A DNA stretch of 64,000 nucleotides, from NCBI GenBank assembly GCA_029844215.1, contig JAQGDG010000150.1:124001-188000 (forward strand), in the 5' to 3' direction. Positions within the stretch are counted from its first letter, which is position 1. Every line of letters starts with the position of its first letter. Origin of the DNA: Przewalskia tangutica. Its lineage: Eukaryota; Streptophyta; Magnoliopsida; Solanales; Solanaceae. Of this stretch, positions 23,140-35,600 are shown in pieces. The notes under the pieces are model-generated. The model ran no database searches, was not told the DNA's origin, and saw only the letters and a program-made list of their open reading frames with translations. A program made the position numbers and the translations under genes.

Positions 23140-25476
23140 TGTTATACCGTATTTCCGGTATATGCGTAAGGGAATACGTCGAAATCTAGCCTTAAAGATA
23201 AGCCTTGGGCGTTTTTATTTGTACCTGACTCGCTAAAGAATCGTTTCGCGAAAGCGTTTCCCACGACTTTCGTAGGATAAATTCCGCTATGCCATTTCTA
23301 ATTTTGCGGATTTTTAGGAAGAAACATTTTGGACCAGCGGGAGGCGACACTTGTCACCTCCGATTGATGGACTTGAAATCGTCCGTTTGGGCGATTTGGA
23401 CTAGGAGAACACGTTTTTGTGCCTTGTGCACAAGTCGAGGAGTTGGTAGGATATTTGTGTATAGTTAATCCTCACTTTACACTTGCCTTGCACTTGTCTA
23501 AATCTTGGCCATTGGTTGGCCACTTCTTGACCTATAAATACCCCAAGATGAAGAGTTCTTCGTCACAAATTACTTCAGTCTTGAAAATCCTCATTCTCCT
23601 TGTTAGCCATTTCGTCCAAGCCCTCTTCCTCTAGCCTAAGTGGCCTTGGCGAATACCCCCTAGCCTAGCCAAAAATCTACCCCCTCCCTTGGTAGAAAAG
23701 TTACCTTCTTGTATCGTTATAATGCCCAAAATACCTAGCCCGAATACCTTAGTACTTAGTAGAAGTTGTGAAGAACTTCTAGGGTTCTTGGACATACAAC
23801 TTAGGAGCAAAACCTTGCTCAGTAGCGACTTTCTAGGATATTATTGGGCTTACCAGGTAATAATCCTAACCCTCTTTTGTATTAGAGAATGCATCTTGTA
23901 GAAGTATAAGAATAAGTATTAATCACTTAGAAGAATATCACGAGAATAGAATTGGCTGTTACCACGATAGAAGGGTTTAAAGAAGAATAATCAAACTATA
24001 CTTACATAGAATTTGTTTTCACTGATGACTTATATAGCTCAGGGTAGGAAGTGCTGCCCAGACTTACCGTAGAATTATGAACCCTCTGTTTAGAATGACC
24101 CTCGAGTAGTCTTTAATAGATATCTGTGACTATTATGGTGACTCTGCCGTGACATATTGACTTGGCGGTGGTTTTATTTGAGAAGGTATGTGATTCTTCC
24201 TAAAGCATGATATTTTACAATATAACTACGGCAATGCCTCAGGCTTAAGCTGAATAATACTTACGACAATGCCTCGCGGCTTAAGCTGAATAATAAAGAA
24301 GCGAAAACATTTCAAAAGACTCTTTGAATCATATTATGAAGAGAACTAATTGGTTTTAAAGCGAAGCTTAAGAGTTATACTAGCTTTATGGGAAGTAAGT
24401 ATAAACCACTTAAGATTTATAAAAGAAACAAGTTTGCCTATGTGTTTATAACGGACTTATATTGTGAAAAGAATAATAAAGATGGTTTGATAAGTAGCGT
24501 GATATGATGCTATGTGTGTTAGTATCTTGTAACGTTTGTATAGGTGAGTATCCTTGTTGTGCTTATGTTGTTTAAAGATAAGTTGTTATGTTAGTATACT
24601 ATCACTCACCTCTTGAGATGATCTGGGGTTAAAGCGCCCTCCGTCTGAGGTAGACTCGGTGATGCAGGACCGTGATTGAGAATACCTCATGCGGGTCCGA
24701 GGGCCTATGCGGGCTACGAGAGTTCGAGTTAGTATGCGGGGTTATACCTCATGCGGTCTATGTGGCCATGCGGACAGCGAGTCGGGGCGATGCGAGAGTA
24801 GCTACCCTCGATGCGGGGTTATACCTCATGCGGGCCCGTGAGTGGCCTATGCGGACTCGGAGTCGAGATTAGGCTTGCGGAATGATGATATGGCGAGTGG
24901 CCTGTTTGATCATTCGCGGCCTAGACAAGACCTATTACGATTACCTATTGTTGCTCTTGTTTGTGATGTGGCACTCGTGCGGTTTCCTTGGTTGTTTCGC
25001 ACATATTTGTAAAGCTGGTTTTAAAATGATATGTTTCATTTAAGTATTTCTGATTCGCATACTTAGTACTGTTGTCTTGACCTCCTTGAAGGCTGCGTTC
25101 ATCTGCGGTAAGGGCAGCAGTGCTAGATCCGCGTCCTTAGGATCTACGTTGGTGTCGGGAGCTCCGTCTCTTAGGAGGCTCTACTTTTGGTATGATCTCC
25201 TGTTGTAGATAGTTTTGTCTGATCGGTATGGCGGGGCCTGTCCGCCATAGTTATATATTTCCTTAGAGTGCATGTAGTCATGTTATGCGATGTCGGATGT
25301 AGCTTGCTAAACCATGATTATATATATATCTTAGAAAGCGTGTTTTCTCGCATAAAGCGTATGTCTTATTTTATAAAGCTGTTTCATGTCTTGCTTTATA
25401 TTTCCGATTACTACGATGTATGACTACTTGGGTGCCGGTAAGGCACGATCCACGGGCCGGAGGCGGAGTCGTGACA
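23140..25476 (+). mobile_element. Solo LTR S2 inside gag of B
   Basis: Starts TGTTATACCG and ends GTGACA, 2337 bp long. The flanks are gtgag (23135-23139) and gcgag (25477-25481), a 5-bp target duplication with one mismatch. B's gag continues on both sides in the order seen in G (63500-63540). It has a palindrome (23341-23360), TATA box (23533-23540) and GC-rich inverted repeat (25228-25250). It is about 1.1 kb shorter than the other LTRs, so it represents a distinct subfamily or a deleted LTR. Confidence 0.88.
24640..24880. repeat. Tandem array in solo LTR S2
   Basis: About three to four units with 'ttatacctcatgcggtc', 'gtggccatgcgga' and 'agtcggggcgatgcgag' blocks; related to the arrays in LTRs A but more regular. 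Confidence 0.6.
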
Positions 25477-26305
25477 GCGAGGCGACCCTCGGGGAGTTTA
25501 TCCGATAGCTCTGGATCGTAAGTGATCGAGCCTCGAGGCGAGTCGGTGGTATTGGGTTGCATCAATTTGCGTGATCTGCGATTGGTAGTTTTGATTCGTA
25601 GGAGCTGTCGGGAAGAGCATGCACTTCCAGCGATTTGGGGCGAGTTCTCGAGGCATTTCTTGCACATTTCTTGCCTCGCGAGATGAGAGGCTCGGGACAG
25701 ATTTTTGGCGTTGAGCGGGGCGGGCGGGCCAGTTAGAAGTACAATGTGAGTTCGACTCATTAGCTCGGTATGTTCCGTAGTAGCGATATGGAGGGCGAGT
25801 ACACGCTACGTCAGTGGGCGATTACTTGGCGAGAAGCTTATGCGGGTGTAGCTCTTGGTAGGGCATGGACATTGCCGCGTCTGGCTTCATGCACTAGGAT
25901 GTGAGGCGCGGAGAGGTCGGCGGAATGGCCGAGATCGTGAAGAGGCGAGCAGCGAGGTCCTTTGGTAACTTTAGGCGGACCGCTCGTGATCTAGTTATGT
26001 ACCTCGCTTGATGCAGTGGTCCTCCGCGATCTTGGTCGTTAGGTATTCGGGGCTGGTGAGCTCGAGCCAGTTCCGAGTTTACGTGAGTGCTAGCGGCCGA
26101 GATTCATGTCCCCCTCGGTGCGATGTGGCAAACATCATCGGGAAATGTCGTCTTTTCTTTGAGCTTGTTTCACTGCGGCCGTCGAGCCGTGTGACGAAGC
26201 GTGCTTATAGGAGAGAATGCGGCGGCTTAGCGCGACTACGGATCGATGGCGGAGTTCGCCGCGCCCCTGCGATTATGCGCCTGCGAGACTTATGATTAGA
26301 GTGGG

Positions 26306-27250
26306 CGGTAGCGGTATATCATAACCATCTAGAGGCTTGTATGTTTTGATGTTATGTTAATGTGTTAAGTGTTATGTTAGGATAGCTTTGTGCTAAAATG
26401 TGATTTAGGAACACGGTTGGGGAAAAGGGTAAGCACAGGGGGTGAAAATGATGAACCTTAGAATATTACGGTTGAGACCTTAGATGTAAAGGTAGTCTTG
26501 AGTACAAGATTTTGCGAGTGATCCTTGTCAGTGCATTTTGCCTAGAAAATATTGTGTGATAAGTCTGCAGGTTGGGTAAATGAAAGTGGTATCTTTCGTG
26601 ATGTGATTTAAGCAAGGTTGTTAGGATCGAGAAGCGAGAGTCGGCGTGTGAGGCTCGGGTTGAGGGCGTGTTGCGTGTCAACCGTGGCCGGAATGAGGTG
26701 GGGTCGACTACGGGTGGTCACTTGGTGGTAAGTCACGAGGGTGCTAGGCCCGAGTTTAGATGACCATCGTATGAGTTCGTGGATATGTTCGACACAGGCG
26801 GATCGTGAAGGCGGAGTGGCCTTAAGGAAGATCGAGGCTAGTAAGATAACCAAGTTGGAGGTGGTGACTCGAGGTTTGGAGAAGCGGCGATAAGCGGAAG
26901 TGTGAGTGCATTATCTTTGGAAGAGTTCGAGTTCGAGAAGAGTCTGACGAGTAAGGGTAGAGCGAGCATGTATTGCGAGCATAGATATGATCATTTCTTG
27001 TAAAGGGAGAAGGTCACGAAGGATGTATATTTTAGACCTCGGGAATCGCGTGCGATCAGGCACCATTTGTTGGGTCGCCGGAGTGACACTAGAACCTCGC
27101 GGCAAAGTGACAAAAGTTTGTGATGTTAGAGTGTTTCCTCGTGGACTTGGATATAAGTATTTGCGTGCGTGTGTTGTTTAAGTGGCGGTTGTGGCGTTGG
27201 CAACTTATTAGAAGAACTTTATCGTTATCAGTCTTGAGAAGGAACATTGG
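26306..27250 (+). other. Non-coding 3' internal tail of element B
   Basis: About 0.95 kb after gag with no recognisable protein domain. It shares blocks with the tails of A and, in reverse, C/E (for example around 'tagatgaccatcgtatgag' near 26756 against 31690-31720). It is shorter than A's tail. Confidence 0.6.
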
Positions 27251-27273
27251 ACGAATGTTTCTAAGGAGGAGAA
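27251..27273 (+). other. Polypurine tract of element B
   Basis: 'aaggaggagaa' immediately before TGTTATACC, preceded by an inverted repeat of 'gaacatt' and 'cgaatgttt'. Confidence 0.7.
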
Positions 27274-30200
27274 TGTTATACCCGTATTTCGGGTAGTATG
27301 CGTGGGGGCGTGCGTAGAAATTTTCGAACTTCTTTAGGCTTGGCGAATTCTTTTTGTGCACAACACGGTTAGAGTCGTTTTTAATGAAGCGTTTTCCACG
27401 ACTTTCGTAGGGAATTTCGGCTATGTCATTTATAATTTTGCGGATTTTTAGAGGCGTAACATTTTGGACCAACAAGAGGCGACACTTGTCACCTCTAATT
27501 GGTGAAGGTTGGCGGACGAAATGGGCAGGATTGTACGTTTTTGTGTTGAATTGTGGTCAAGGGTTAGGTAGGATATTTTGTGTAGATGGATAAGGTTGCA
27601 CGTGGCTTAATCTTGGCCTTACACTTGCTATGCACTTGTCTTCGTCTTGGCCATTGGTTGGCCTTCACTTGACCTATAAATACCCCATAGTTGATGAACT
27701 TTCTTCGTCAAAACTTGAGCAATCTACAAGTCTCAAAATACTCCCTCCCTCTTACTTACTTTAGTCAGCCACACTACCCCCCAGAAGCCTTGGCGAGAGG
27801 TCTACCCCACTGCCTAGTTGTTTTAGTATAATACCACTTGTTGTGGTATAGAAATACTCTCTAGTATTGTTATAATGCCCAAAATACTTTAGCCAAATAC
27901 CTTGTAGTACTTTCCAAAGTACCCTTTTTACAAAAGCAGGAAAATACTATTATACTTTCCCTCGATCACTAAGCGAAACCCTAAGTAAATCTTCACCCGT
28001 AGTTGAAGTTATAGTAGAAGTTGGTTAGAACTTCTAAGGGTTGTTTGGAAGTCGGGCGCTCGGAGTAGGAGCTAAACCTTGCTCGGGATCGACATTTAAA
28101 CTCGGATAATTTTGGGCTTATCGAGGTAAACACTCTTGACCTTATTGTAATTGGAAATTACATGTTGTAGGAATATATAGTTGAAGTATACTATATATAG
28201 AACTGAACATTATAATTGTGCGGCAATGTCTTTTGACTTAAGCTTTGAATAATACTTACGGCGATGTCTTGCGACTTAAGCACGAATTTAAATAAGAAGC
28301 TGAGCTGTAATTACATAGAATTTGTATTCTGATGAACTTGTGTAACATTCTTTGTGTAGTAGAATTGTACGTCGGTCGGGCGTGTTAACCCCACTGGTTG
28401 GCTTGGTGGCCGGCCTCGATAGAGAGGAGATTCTGTTATTTGCGGGAGGAGAGTCTTTGCCGAATTTTACGTAGAATATTCTCGTCGGGATCTAAAGATA
28501 TTAATAGGCGCTTTGTGGCCTCTAGGTTGTAATGTCGTGTGGAGTAACACCTTGGCGAGAGTGTAGCCAAGCGGTTTGAGGTACTTGGGCGTTTTGCTAT
28601 TAGTCGATGTCGTCGCGAGGTATGTGAACCTCTTCCTATCTCTTCTAGCATGATATGTGTGAACTATGTAATCGGTGAGCGTCGTGTGCTAAATGTATTT
28701 GATTGGTTTAAAACATAAAGTGTTATAACGGCTTTATGGGAAGTCGGTTATAACGACTTTATGTGGATAAGCAAATACTTTGTGGTTTCTAAAAGGTAGC
28801 GATTTGAATAATAAGCGGCTTGATATGTGTTAATAAAGAACTTGAAGTATTTCAAAGATTTATGAATCGTTTTGAAAGAATGAGTAGTACTTGGGTTTTG
28901 AAAGCTTAAGAGTTATACTAGCTTTATGGGAAGTTAGGTATAACGACTTAAGAATGTTTTCTTGATTTGGAAATCGAATGTGTATCGACAAACCAACTGC
29001 GGCGTTAATAAAAGGAAAATGTATTGACTAATGAAGTATTATTAAAACGATTAGAAACCTCCGTCTGCATAGAAGCTAAGATGAGACAAAATGATATTAC
29101 ATTTCTAGATCATGTTTGCTTAATAAGATTGATTATAAACAAGAATAACTTACTCACATATAAGACATATGTTTCTCAAGCGTTTAAAGGAGAATTATGT
29201 TTTAAAGGACTAAAACTATGAACTATGAAACCTTTTTCTAAAATGAGAAACTTGAGCATTGAAATTAGGCAAACTTGAGCGTTTGGAAAATAAGGTTGTT
29301 ACTTGATTTTACAAAGGAAAGCATTTTGGTTTACTTAACAATGTTAGTCACTCCAATTTTATACTACGGTATCGGGTGACCTTTGTAAAGAAATAGATCT
29401 TAAAAGGAATTTAACGGACGTAGTACTTTAAGGTTAAAATCAGGACTTTGACATAAAATGAAAGTACCTTGAGTCGTGTGTAACTTGCTTATGCTTGTTG
29501 TTATGAAACTTGACCATGTTCGTGTAATAGCCTTGTTGTGCAGAAGCGTGTCCTACTCGATTACGGTTCATCGGGAATGTATCTCACGATTAGGGTCATC
29601 AGGAATGTATTTCACTTGATTGGGTCGTCAGGAATGTATTTCACTTGATTAGGGTCATCCGAATGTATTTCACTTGATTACGGGTCATCAGAATGTATTT
29701 CACTCGACTCTGGTTCATCAGGAATGTATATCACTTGACTAGGTTCATCAGGAATGTATTCAGCGACTACGGTTCATCCAGGAATGTATGTCACTTGATT
29801 CAAGATTAAATCAGAATGTATCTCACTTGATTCTGGGTCATCAGGAATGTATTTCACTTGATTAGGGTCATCAGGAATGTATTTCACTTGATTACGGGTC
29901 ATCAGGAATGTATTTCACTTGATTCAGGGTCATCCAGGAATGTATTTCACTCGACTCTGGTTAAATCAGGAATGTATATCACTTGACTCTGGTTCATCAG
30001 GAATGTATTTCAGCGACTCACAGGTTCATCAGGAATGTATTCCACGCGTTTCTATATTGGGTCCATAAGATGGGCCAAGACCTGATATCGTATCACATGA
30101 TTTGTACCTAGGCTGGCGGTGAGGAAGAAGTTCCACGGGCGTGAGGATGACTTTGAGGCGTGAGTCACGACTTGACATGGCTTCTATGTTGTGAGCGTAG

Positions 30201-30684
30201 TTTGGTTATCATACATGTCTCTGCTTTATATAGACTATTATGATTTCATTTCTGATATTTCTGATTTCACATACTTGGTACTGTTATCTTGACCTCCTTG
30301 AAGTGCGTTAAATCTGCGAGTAAAAGGTACATCGGTATCGACCCAGCTTTTAGGATCACGCTTTGTATTGGGAAGCCGTTCCTTGAGGCTTATCTTTTGG
30401 TATGTTACCACAGTGCAGTAGATGCTTATACATTCGGGGTATGGCGGGGCCACTGTCCGTCATAGCATTATAAAATCTTAAGTGCATGCTTGTTGTGGCG
30501 GGGTTTGTAAAAGGATAAGCGTTGGGTATTTATGTATATATGATGAAGGCAAGCTGTTTTGGTTGCTTTGTTTATTTATCTTTCTCTTAATTCATGTTCA
30601 TGTTTTTTTATTTCATTGATTTTCTCGATGTTGTATCACTAGGGTGCCGGGGTAGGCACGATCCACGGGCAGGTTAGTCGTGTG
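27274..30684 (+). mobile_element. 3' LTR of element B
   Basis: Starts TGTTATACCC. The end is damaged ('gtcgtgtg' instead of GTCGTGACA) and is followed by target sequence of C/E. It is collinear with the 5' LTR, with palindrome at 27476-27495, TATA box at 27675-27682 and GC-rich inverted repeat near 30443-30464. Confidence 0.88.
29545..30060. repeat. 31-bp minisatellite in 3' LTR B
   Basis: About 17 units of the same repeat as in the 5' LTR, but the order of variant units differs, which fits slippage or sequencing error in one copy. Confidence 0.85.
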
Positions 30685-31397
30685 ATTCGTTTAGTGGCTA
30701 AAGGAAAGTATAATAGTATTTAGGGCTCTACGTAGAGGTAACTTTGGAAAGTACTACAAGGTATATGGGCTAAAGTATTTGGGCATTATAACAATACTTG
30801 GAGAGTATTTCTATACCACAAAAGGGGGTATTTATACGAGACAACTAGGCAAGGGGTACCTCTGGCCAAGACTTCGCTCGAGGGAGGCTCTCGGCGAGGC
30901 TTCTCAAAGAGGGGTTTGGCCAACTCAACTCACAAAGGGGAGGATTTCAAGACTTGGAAAATGATTTTAGGATGAAGAAGTTCATCAACTTAGAGGGTAT
31001 TTATAGGTCAAGGAATGGCGACCCGATGGCGAATCCATCAAGTGTTAGGCAAGTGTAAGGCTAGGATTAAGCCATGTGCACCTTATCCGTCTACCACACC
31101 AACTTGCACAAATATCCTACCTAACCAATGCCACCTTTTTCGTCCATTTGCGCCCCACTTCCTTCGATGTGAGGTGACACATGTCACCCTCCGTTGGTCC
31201 AAAATGTTTCGTCTCTCGGAAAAATCCATAAAAATTATAAATGACATAGCGGAATTTTCCGCCCATGAAGTTTAGTAAAATGTTTAGTCGAGCGATTCTT
31301 TTAGTACTTGTGTACAAATTTCGAGCCTTGCCAACCTTAAGGCTTAAATTTCTATCGTGCGCCCTCGCGTACATACTCTGGAAATCTGGGTATAACA
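30685..31397 (-). mobile_element. Left LTR of C/E, end piece
   Basis: Resumes with 'ttcgtttagtggctaaagg' after element B and ends 'ggtataaca'. It contains a minus-strand TATA box (30998-31005) and palindrome (31171-31191). The next bases are the reversed polypurine tract of the first internal region, so this is a 3' LTR. Confidence 0.85.
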
Positions 31398-31760
31398 TTC
31401 TCCCCTCGCCGAAACATTCGTCGAATGTTCCTTCTCAGGCGGATAAGCGATAAAGTTCTTCTAACAAGTTGCCAGCGCCACGCCTGACCACAAAATAACA
31501 CGTTCTCTTCCAGCCTTACTCGTCGTGCCATTCTCGAACACGAACTTCTCTAGTATCGTACCATATTTGATCGTCGCTTGGTTCCAAAACTTTGAGTCAC
31601 CGCCTCGAACTTGGTCATCTTACTAACCTCGATCTTCCCTTAAGGCCATTCCGGCCTTCGCGATCGGCTACGGTCGAACATATCCACGAACTCATATGAT
31701 GGTCATCTAAACTTGGGCCTAGCACCCTCGTGACCTACCACTGGCGGGACCACGAGCTGA
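31398..31760 (-). other. 3' internal tail of C, up to insertion D
   Basis: Starts with the reversed purine tract 'ttctcccctcgcc' and the inverted repeat 'aacattcg'/'cgaatgtt'. It is near-identical to 45265-45615. Non-coding. It stops at 31760, where D inserted, and resumes at 40182. Confidence 0.75.
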
Positions 31761-34700
31761 TGTCGCGACCGAAGCAAGACGCGGTGCCTGCGGGCGCCCA
31801 AGTAGTCGAACAACATCGAGAAAATCGCGGAAATTAAAACTCATACATGATAACCAATGAAAAGAAAAGCAGGCTAACCAGCGGTTACCTTTTACGAAAA
31901 AATAACTAACACTGAGCGATTACAATCCACCTTGCATCGATTACTACTGACCTCTAAGAATTTTTATAACATCTCGGCGGGCGGGGCCCGCCATACCACA
32001 GATGTACAAAAAGTTCTACAACCGAGGAGCCGTACCAAGTGACAAAGTCTCAGAAGAATGGAGCTTTACGAGGCGAGCAGCGATCAAAGTGCGGATCAAC
32101 AAGCGTTGTATCTCGACTGCGGCATGAGCGGCCCGAAGAGAAGTCGATTACAACAGTGCAGAGTATGCGAAGCAGAAAAAAATCACGTAAATGAAATCAT
32201 AATAGTCTATAAGGAAAGCGGGAGACATGTATGATAACCAAACTCTGATACACCACGTATATCTGATTCGGTCAAATCAAATCACATCAAGTGAGGACTC
32301 GCCGAAAGATCATTACTCAGTGGGCGCATACTGCGTGGGCTGCAGCGTGTCGGTATGTCGACCCGATAACAAGATAGTACTCGCGGTGGGCGCGTACTCG
32401 TGGGCTGCAGCGTGTCGGTATGTCTGACCAATAACAAGATAATACTCCTGTGGGCGCATACTCGTGGGCTCCAGCGGGTCGGTATGTCGAACAAATACCG
32501 GATAATACTCGCGTGGGCCAGCGTACTCGTGGGCTGCAGCGTGTCGGTATGTCGAACAAATACCGGATAATACTCGCTGTGGGCGCGTGCTGCGTGGGCT
32601 GGCGTGTCGGTATGTCCAAACGGTTTACAAGATAACACTCACAATAGAAGCGTACGTGGGCTACCCAGCGTGTCGATATGTCCGAAGGATCAATATAGTG
32701 GAAGCATGCGTGGGCTACCCAGCGTGTCGATATGTCCATCATACCACCGATATCAGGCCCTCGTCGAGAGACTCGGTAGCACAAAGTCAAACACTTGCAC
32801 AACAACAAACTATCACCACAAGCACGAGTTACACGCGACTCAAAGTACGCCCGTTTAAGTCGACAAAGCGGGTTCGACCCCAAAATACTACATTCTTTCC
32901 TGCCCGAAGACCTCTGCTGCGTAGAAACCATGCGATACTATCACCGTAGTATCACACACGTTAAATGTTTAAAACACGTCTTGAACACAATTAACATAAC
33001 GTCAAGTATACCTTTTAAAAGTCGAGTAATTAACTCCTTTAAGGTCGAGTATTCCTACCTTTTAAAACCAAGTCATTTACTTTTCCCTTAAGAAAAGTTC
33101 GATATTTGAAAACAAGTGATTTATACTTTCAAACTCAAGTTACTTCTCTTTTCCAAAATCGATTACATTATCCTTTGCAATCCATTAAGTTCATTCTTTG
33201 GAATTTTAAGAAAAGTCGAACTTGTTATCAATGATTCTCGTTTAAGCGACCATGATCTAGGAAATGTAATATCATTTTGTCTTATCTTAGTTTCTATGCG
33301 GATGGAGGTTTCTACTGGTTTTAATATAATCAATTAGTGAAACCATTTCCTTTATTAAGCCCATTTGATGGTGTGTTCGATACTTGTTCCCACTTTGAAA
33401 TCCATTTCACGTTCTTATGCCGTTATACCTAACTTCCCGTAAAGCTAGTATAACTCTTAAGTTTTCAAAAACCAAGTATCACTCATTACTGCGAATGAGG
33501 TTTACAACTTTTGAATACATTACAAAACTTTCACAATTCTAAGTTAAGTCTCTTATCTTACAAGATCAAGTCTCTTAACTTCTACCAATCAACAATAGTT
33601 CTTTTACTCGCATAAAGTTGTTATAATGACTTCCCATAAGCCGTTATAACCGGCTTTATGTTTAAATAACCAATTACCACGTAAACATTTATGAGACCAG
33701 AGGGCTCGTTAACTTTAAGCTGAGTGCCCATTACTAACGGATAAGACTTACTACTCTTACACCTAATGAAGCCCTTTACACTTGTAACAAGTCGAGACAC
33801 AATTTGGAAAATCAATTTCCTTTAACACGTATGCGTCAACGCACTATATATTTCACAAATAGTCATCTTTGAAGAGGATAGGAAGAATCACATACCTCGC
33901 GACGATTATCGACACTAAGCAAAATGCTCCACGATACTATCTCCCAAGAAGAATATGTTACCGTAGTACTTGATCCTATAAGGGCCGTAAAGCGTCTATC
34001 AAACTCTAGTTTGAGCGTAGAGTAAACTAAGTACAAGGCCCTACATTCTCGGAAGTGGGAGAACTTCCTTTGTTTCTATTAACTTGCCACCTTTCACAAG
34101 GCCGAAATCAACAAGGCTACAGATCAAATCTAAGCCAACTTAACTATATGACCTCGGGCTCACAAATCTATACAAACTTAACTATAACGACCTCGGGCTC
34201 ACAAATCTATTCAAACTCTAAATATATGACCTCGGGCTCACGGATCTATACTCTTATCACAGTACTAACTCAAAACCGGAGAAGGAAACTCTTTACCTTT
34301 TAGAAAAGCCCACAAAAGCCCTTTCCTACCACTTCTTCCGTCAACTCAACCACCGGCGCTTCCCGAGTTCACTGACACTTTTCCTTCTTGCGCGCTCAGC
34401 GGTTCCTGGGCGGGTTTCTCAAAAACCTAGAGAGAAGGGAGAGGGGTTTTCTCTTGGGAGGTTTGAAATGAAATGGCCAAGTCTTCCAGACTTGGCCTAA
34501 AATAGGCTTCTATCATTTGGTCAAAGGATGGGAGGACACTTGTCACCCTCATAGGCTCGCTATAAAAATATCACGATTTTCTCCTTTACATGAGAAAATC
34601 CGCCTCGGCGCCCGCGGCCGCCTTGTGGCCAGCTCTTTCTCAGAAAAATAATTGCAGCGTCTGGCGCGCGTCCACGCATTCGGCGCGCGGCGCCAACACC

Positions 34701-34993
34701 GCCAGACCCTCGGTACAATCGGCGCGCGTACGCTCTCGGCCGCGTACTGAACCCTGAGCGAAGTCAACGCTTTGCCAGTGCGCGCCAAACTTGAAACTTC
34801 CATAACTTTTGACTCAGATGTCAATCGGCGAGCGGTTGGTTGCGTTGGGACCTAGATTCAACGGACTACACACTAGGCCTTTTAAACACCTTACAATCCT
34901 TAACAACTGGGGTCCGATACTCAAGGTAAACTCAAAATCCTTCCGACACATGTTTGCCAACTTATCTATCCTCACAGAATTTACGGTGTAACA
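31761..34993 (-). mobile_element. 3' LTR of element D
   Basis: Reverse-strand family-2 LTR ending 'gtgtaaca' before the reversed polypurine tract. It is collinear with 36971-40181 and with F's LTRs. Contents include a GC-rich inverted repeat (about 31977-32000), a minisatellite, GTTATAAC motifs (about 33615-33650), a family-2 palindrome (34530-34550) and a CpG-dense block (34600-34760). Confidence 0.88.
32310..32740. repeat. 62-65 bp minisatellite in 3' LTR D
   Basis: Six to seven units with 'gtgggcgcgtactcgtggg', 'tgcagcgtgtcggtatgtc' and 'ataatactc' blocks. Because the repeats keep several frames open, reading frames up to about 204 codons arise here. They are repeat artefacts. The same array is at 37520-37950 and, reversed, in F. 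Confidence 0.85.
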
Positions 34994-35600
34994 TTCTTCC
35001 CCGCCGAAACATTCGTCCCGAATGTTCCTTCTAAATCTTGAGAACACGTGCGCGGTATAGTCTTCACTACTATACCTGCAAAACTCATTTATGCCTCTCG
35101 TGGCCATAATATAGAAATCACGCGTCTCAATTCCATTCTTGAAATCACCTCTAACGTGCAAACATCACTATTTTCTCCTCCCTTGGTCTAAAGGATACTC
35201 TCGCTTACTCGGCGTACCTTCGTACACTCGCACCTCTCTAGTACCGTTCCACAATTCGATCCTTCTTGTTTCTACCACCGAGTCACTACCTCCGACTCGT
35301 CCGTCTTACTAATCCACGTCATGGAAGCTACCACTTCCATATAAACTACCCGTGGAATCATCACACAAAACTCCATGTATACCATACCTCAGGCAAGGAT
35401 TAACGATGAAGCTTCTACCAGGCGGCCTTACATCTAAGGTCTCAGTATTATAAATTCTAAGGTTCAAAATTTTTCTCATCTGACTTACCCTCTTTATTAA
35501 CCATGCTTCCAAATCACATTATATCCAAGCTACGAACATAGCACTCGACACATCACCGACATCAAGCATACAATACTCAGAGGTTAAGAACATACTGTAA
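34994..35600 (-). other. 3' internal tail of element D
   Basis: Begins with the reversed polypurine tract 'ttcttccccgcc' and inverted repeat 'aacattcg'/'cgaatgtt'. A 115-codon frame at 34814-35161 runs from the tail into the LTR and is not conserved in F. I see no protein domain. Confidence 0.6.

Larger units (their letters stand above)
22784..26305 (+). pseudogene. gag: gag of element B, split by solo LTR S2
   Basis: The ATG at 22784 begins MPRVK, as in A. The coding region is split at 23139/25477 by S2, and the two parts sum to about 1.19 kb, close to the 1.12-1.17 kb of the gag regions in C/E, D and F. After S2 the central domain is visible: 'gaagtacaatgtgagttcg' near 25736 corresponds to the EYNVEFDSLAR core. 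A zinc-knuckle trace lies at 26120-26212, where one frame gives KHHRGKC followed by a CFTCG-like stretch in another frame. Several frameshifts break the frame. The end near 26305 is estimated. As the product of a particle-coat gene it could not be made intact from this copy. Confidence 0.75.
19167..30684 (+). mobile_element. Element B: gag-only LTR retrotransposon carrying a solo LTR
   Basis: LTRs of 3417 and 3411 bp flank an internal region that is 2353 bp once solo LTR S2 is removed. It lies in the left LTR of C/E. The uninterrupted target, seen at 44562-44572, reads 'gggtttcgtttag'. The flanks tttac (19162-19166) and attcg (30685-30689) fit a TTTCG target duplication with errors. PBS, gag start and polypurine tract are in place; no pol domain is seen. 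Confidence 0.88.

Noticed and set aside
25371..25760. Minus-strand reading frame of 129 codons
   Set aside because: It crosses the S2/gag junction at 25476 and is antisense to gag, so it is a chance frame made by the insertion.
27089..27475. Minus-strand reading frame of 128 codons
   Set aside because: It covers B's tail, polypurine tract and LTR start on the opposite strand. It is absent at the same border in A.
32317..32931. Minus-strand reading frame of about 204 codons
   Set aside because: It lies in the 62-65 bp minisatellite of LTR D. The translation is a repeated peptide, and several frames on both strands are open for the same reason. The homologous array in F does not keep the frame.
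34814..35161. Minus-strand reading frame of 115 codons
   Set aside because: It spans the border between D's internal tail and its 3' LTR. The corresponding region of F (53520-53800) is not open in the same frame, and I recognise no domain.
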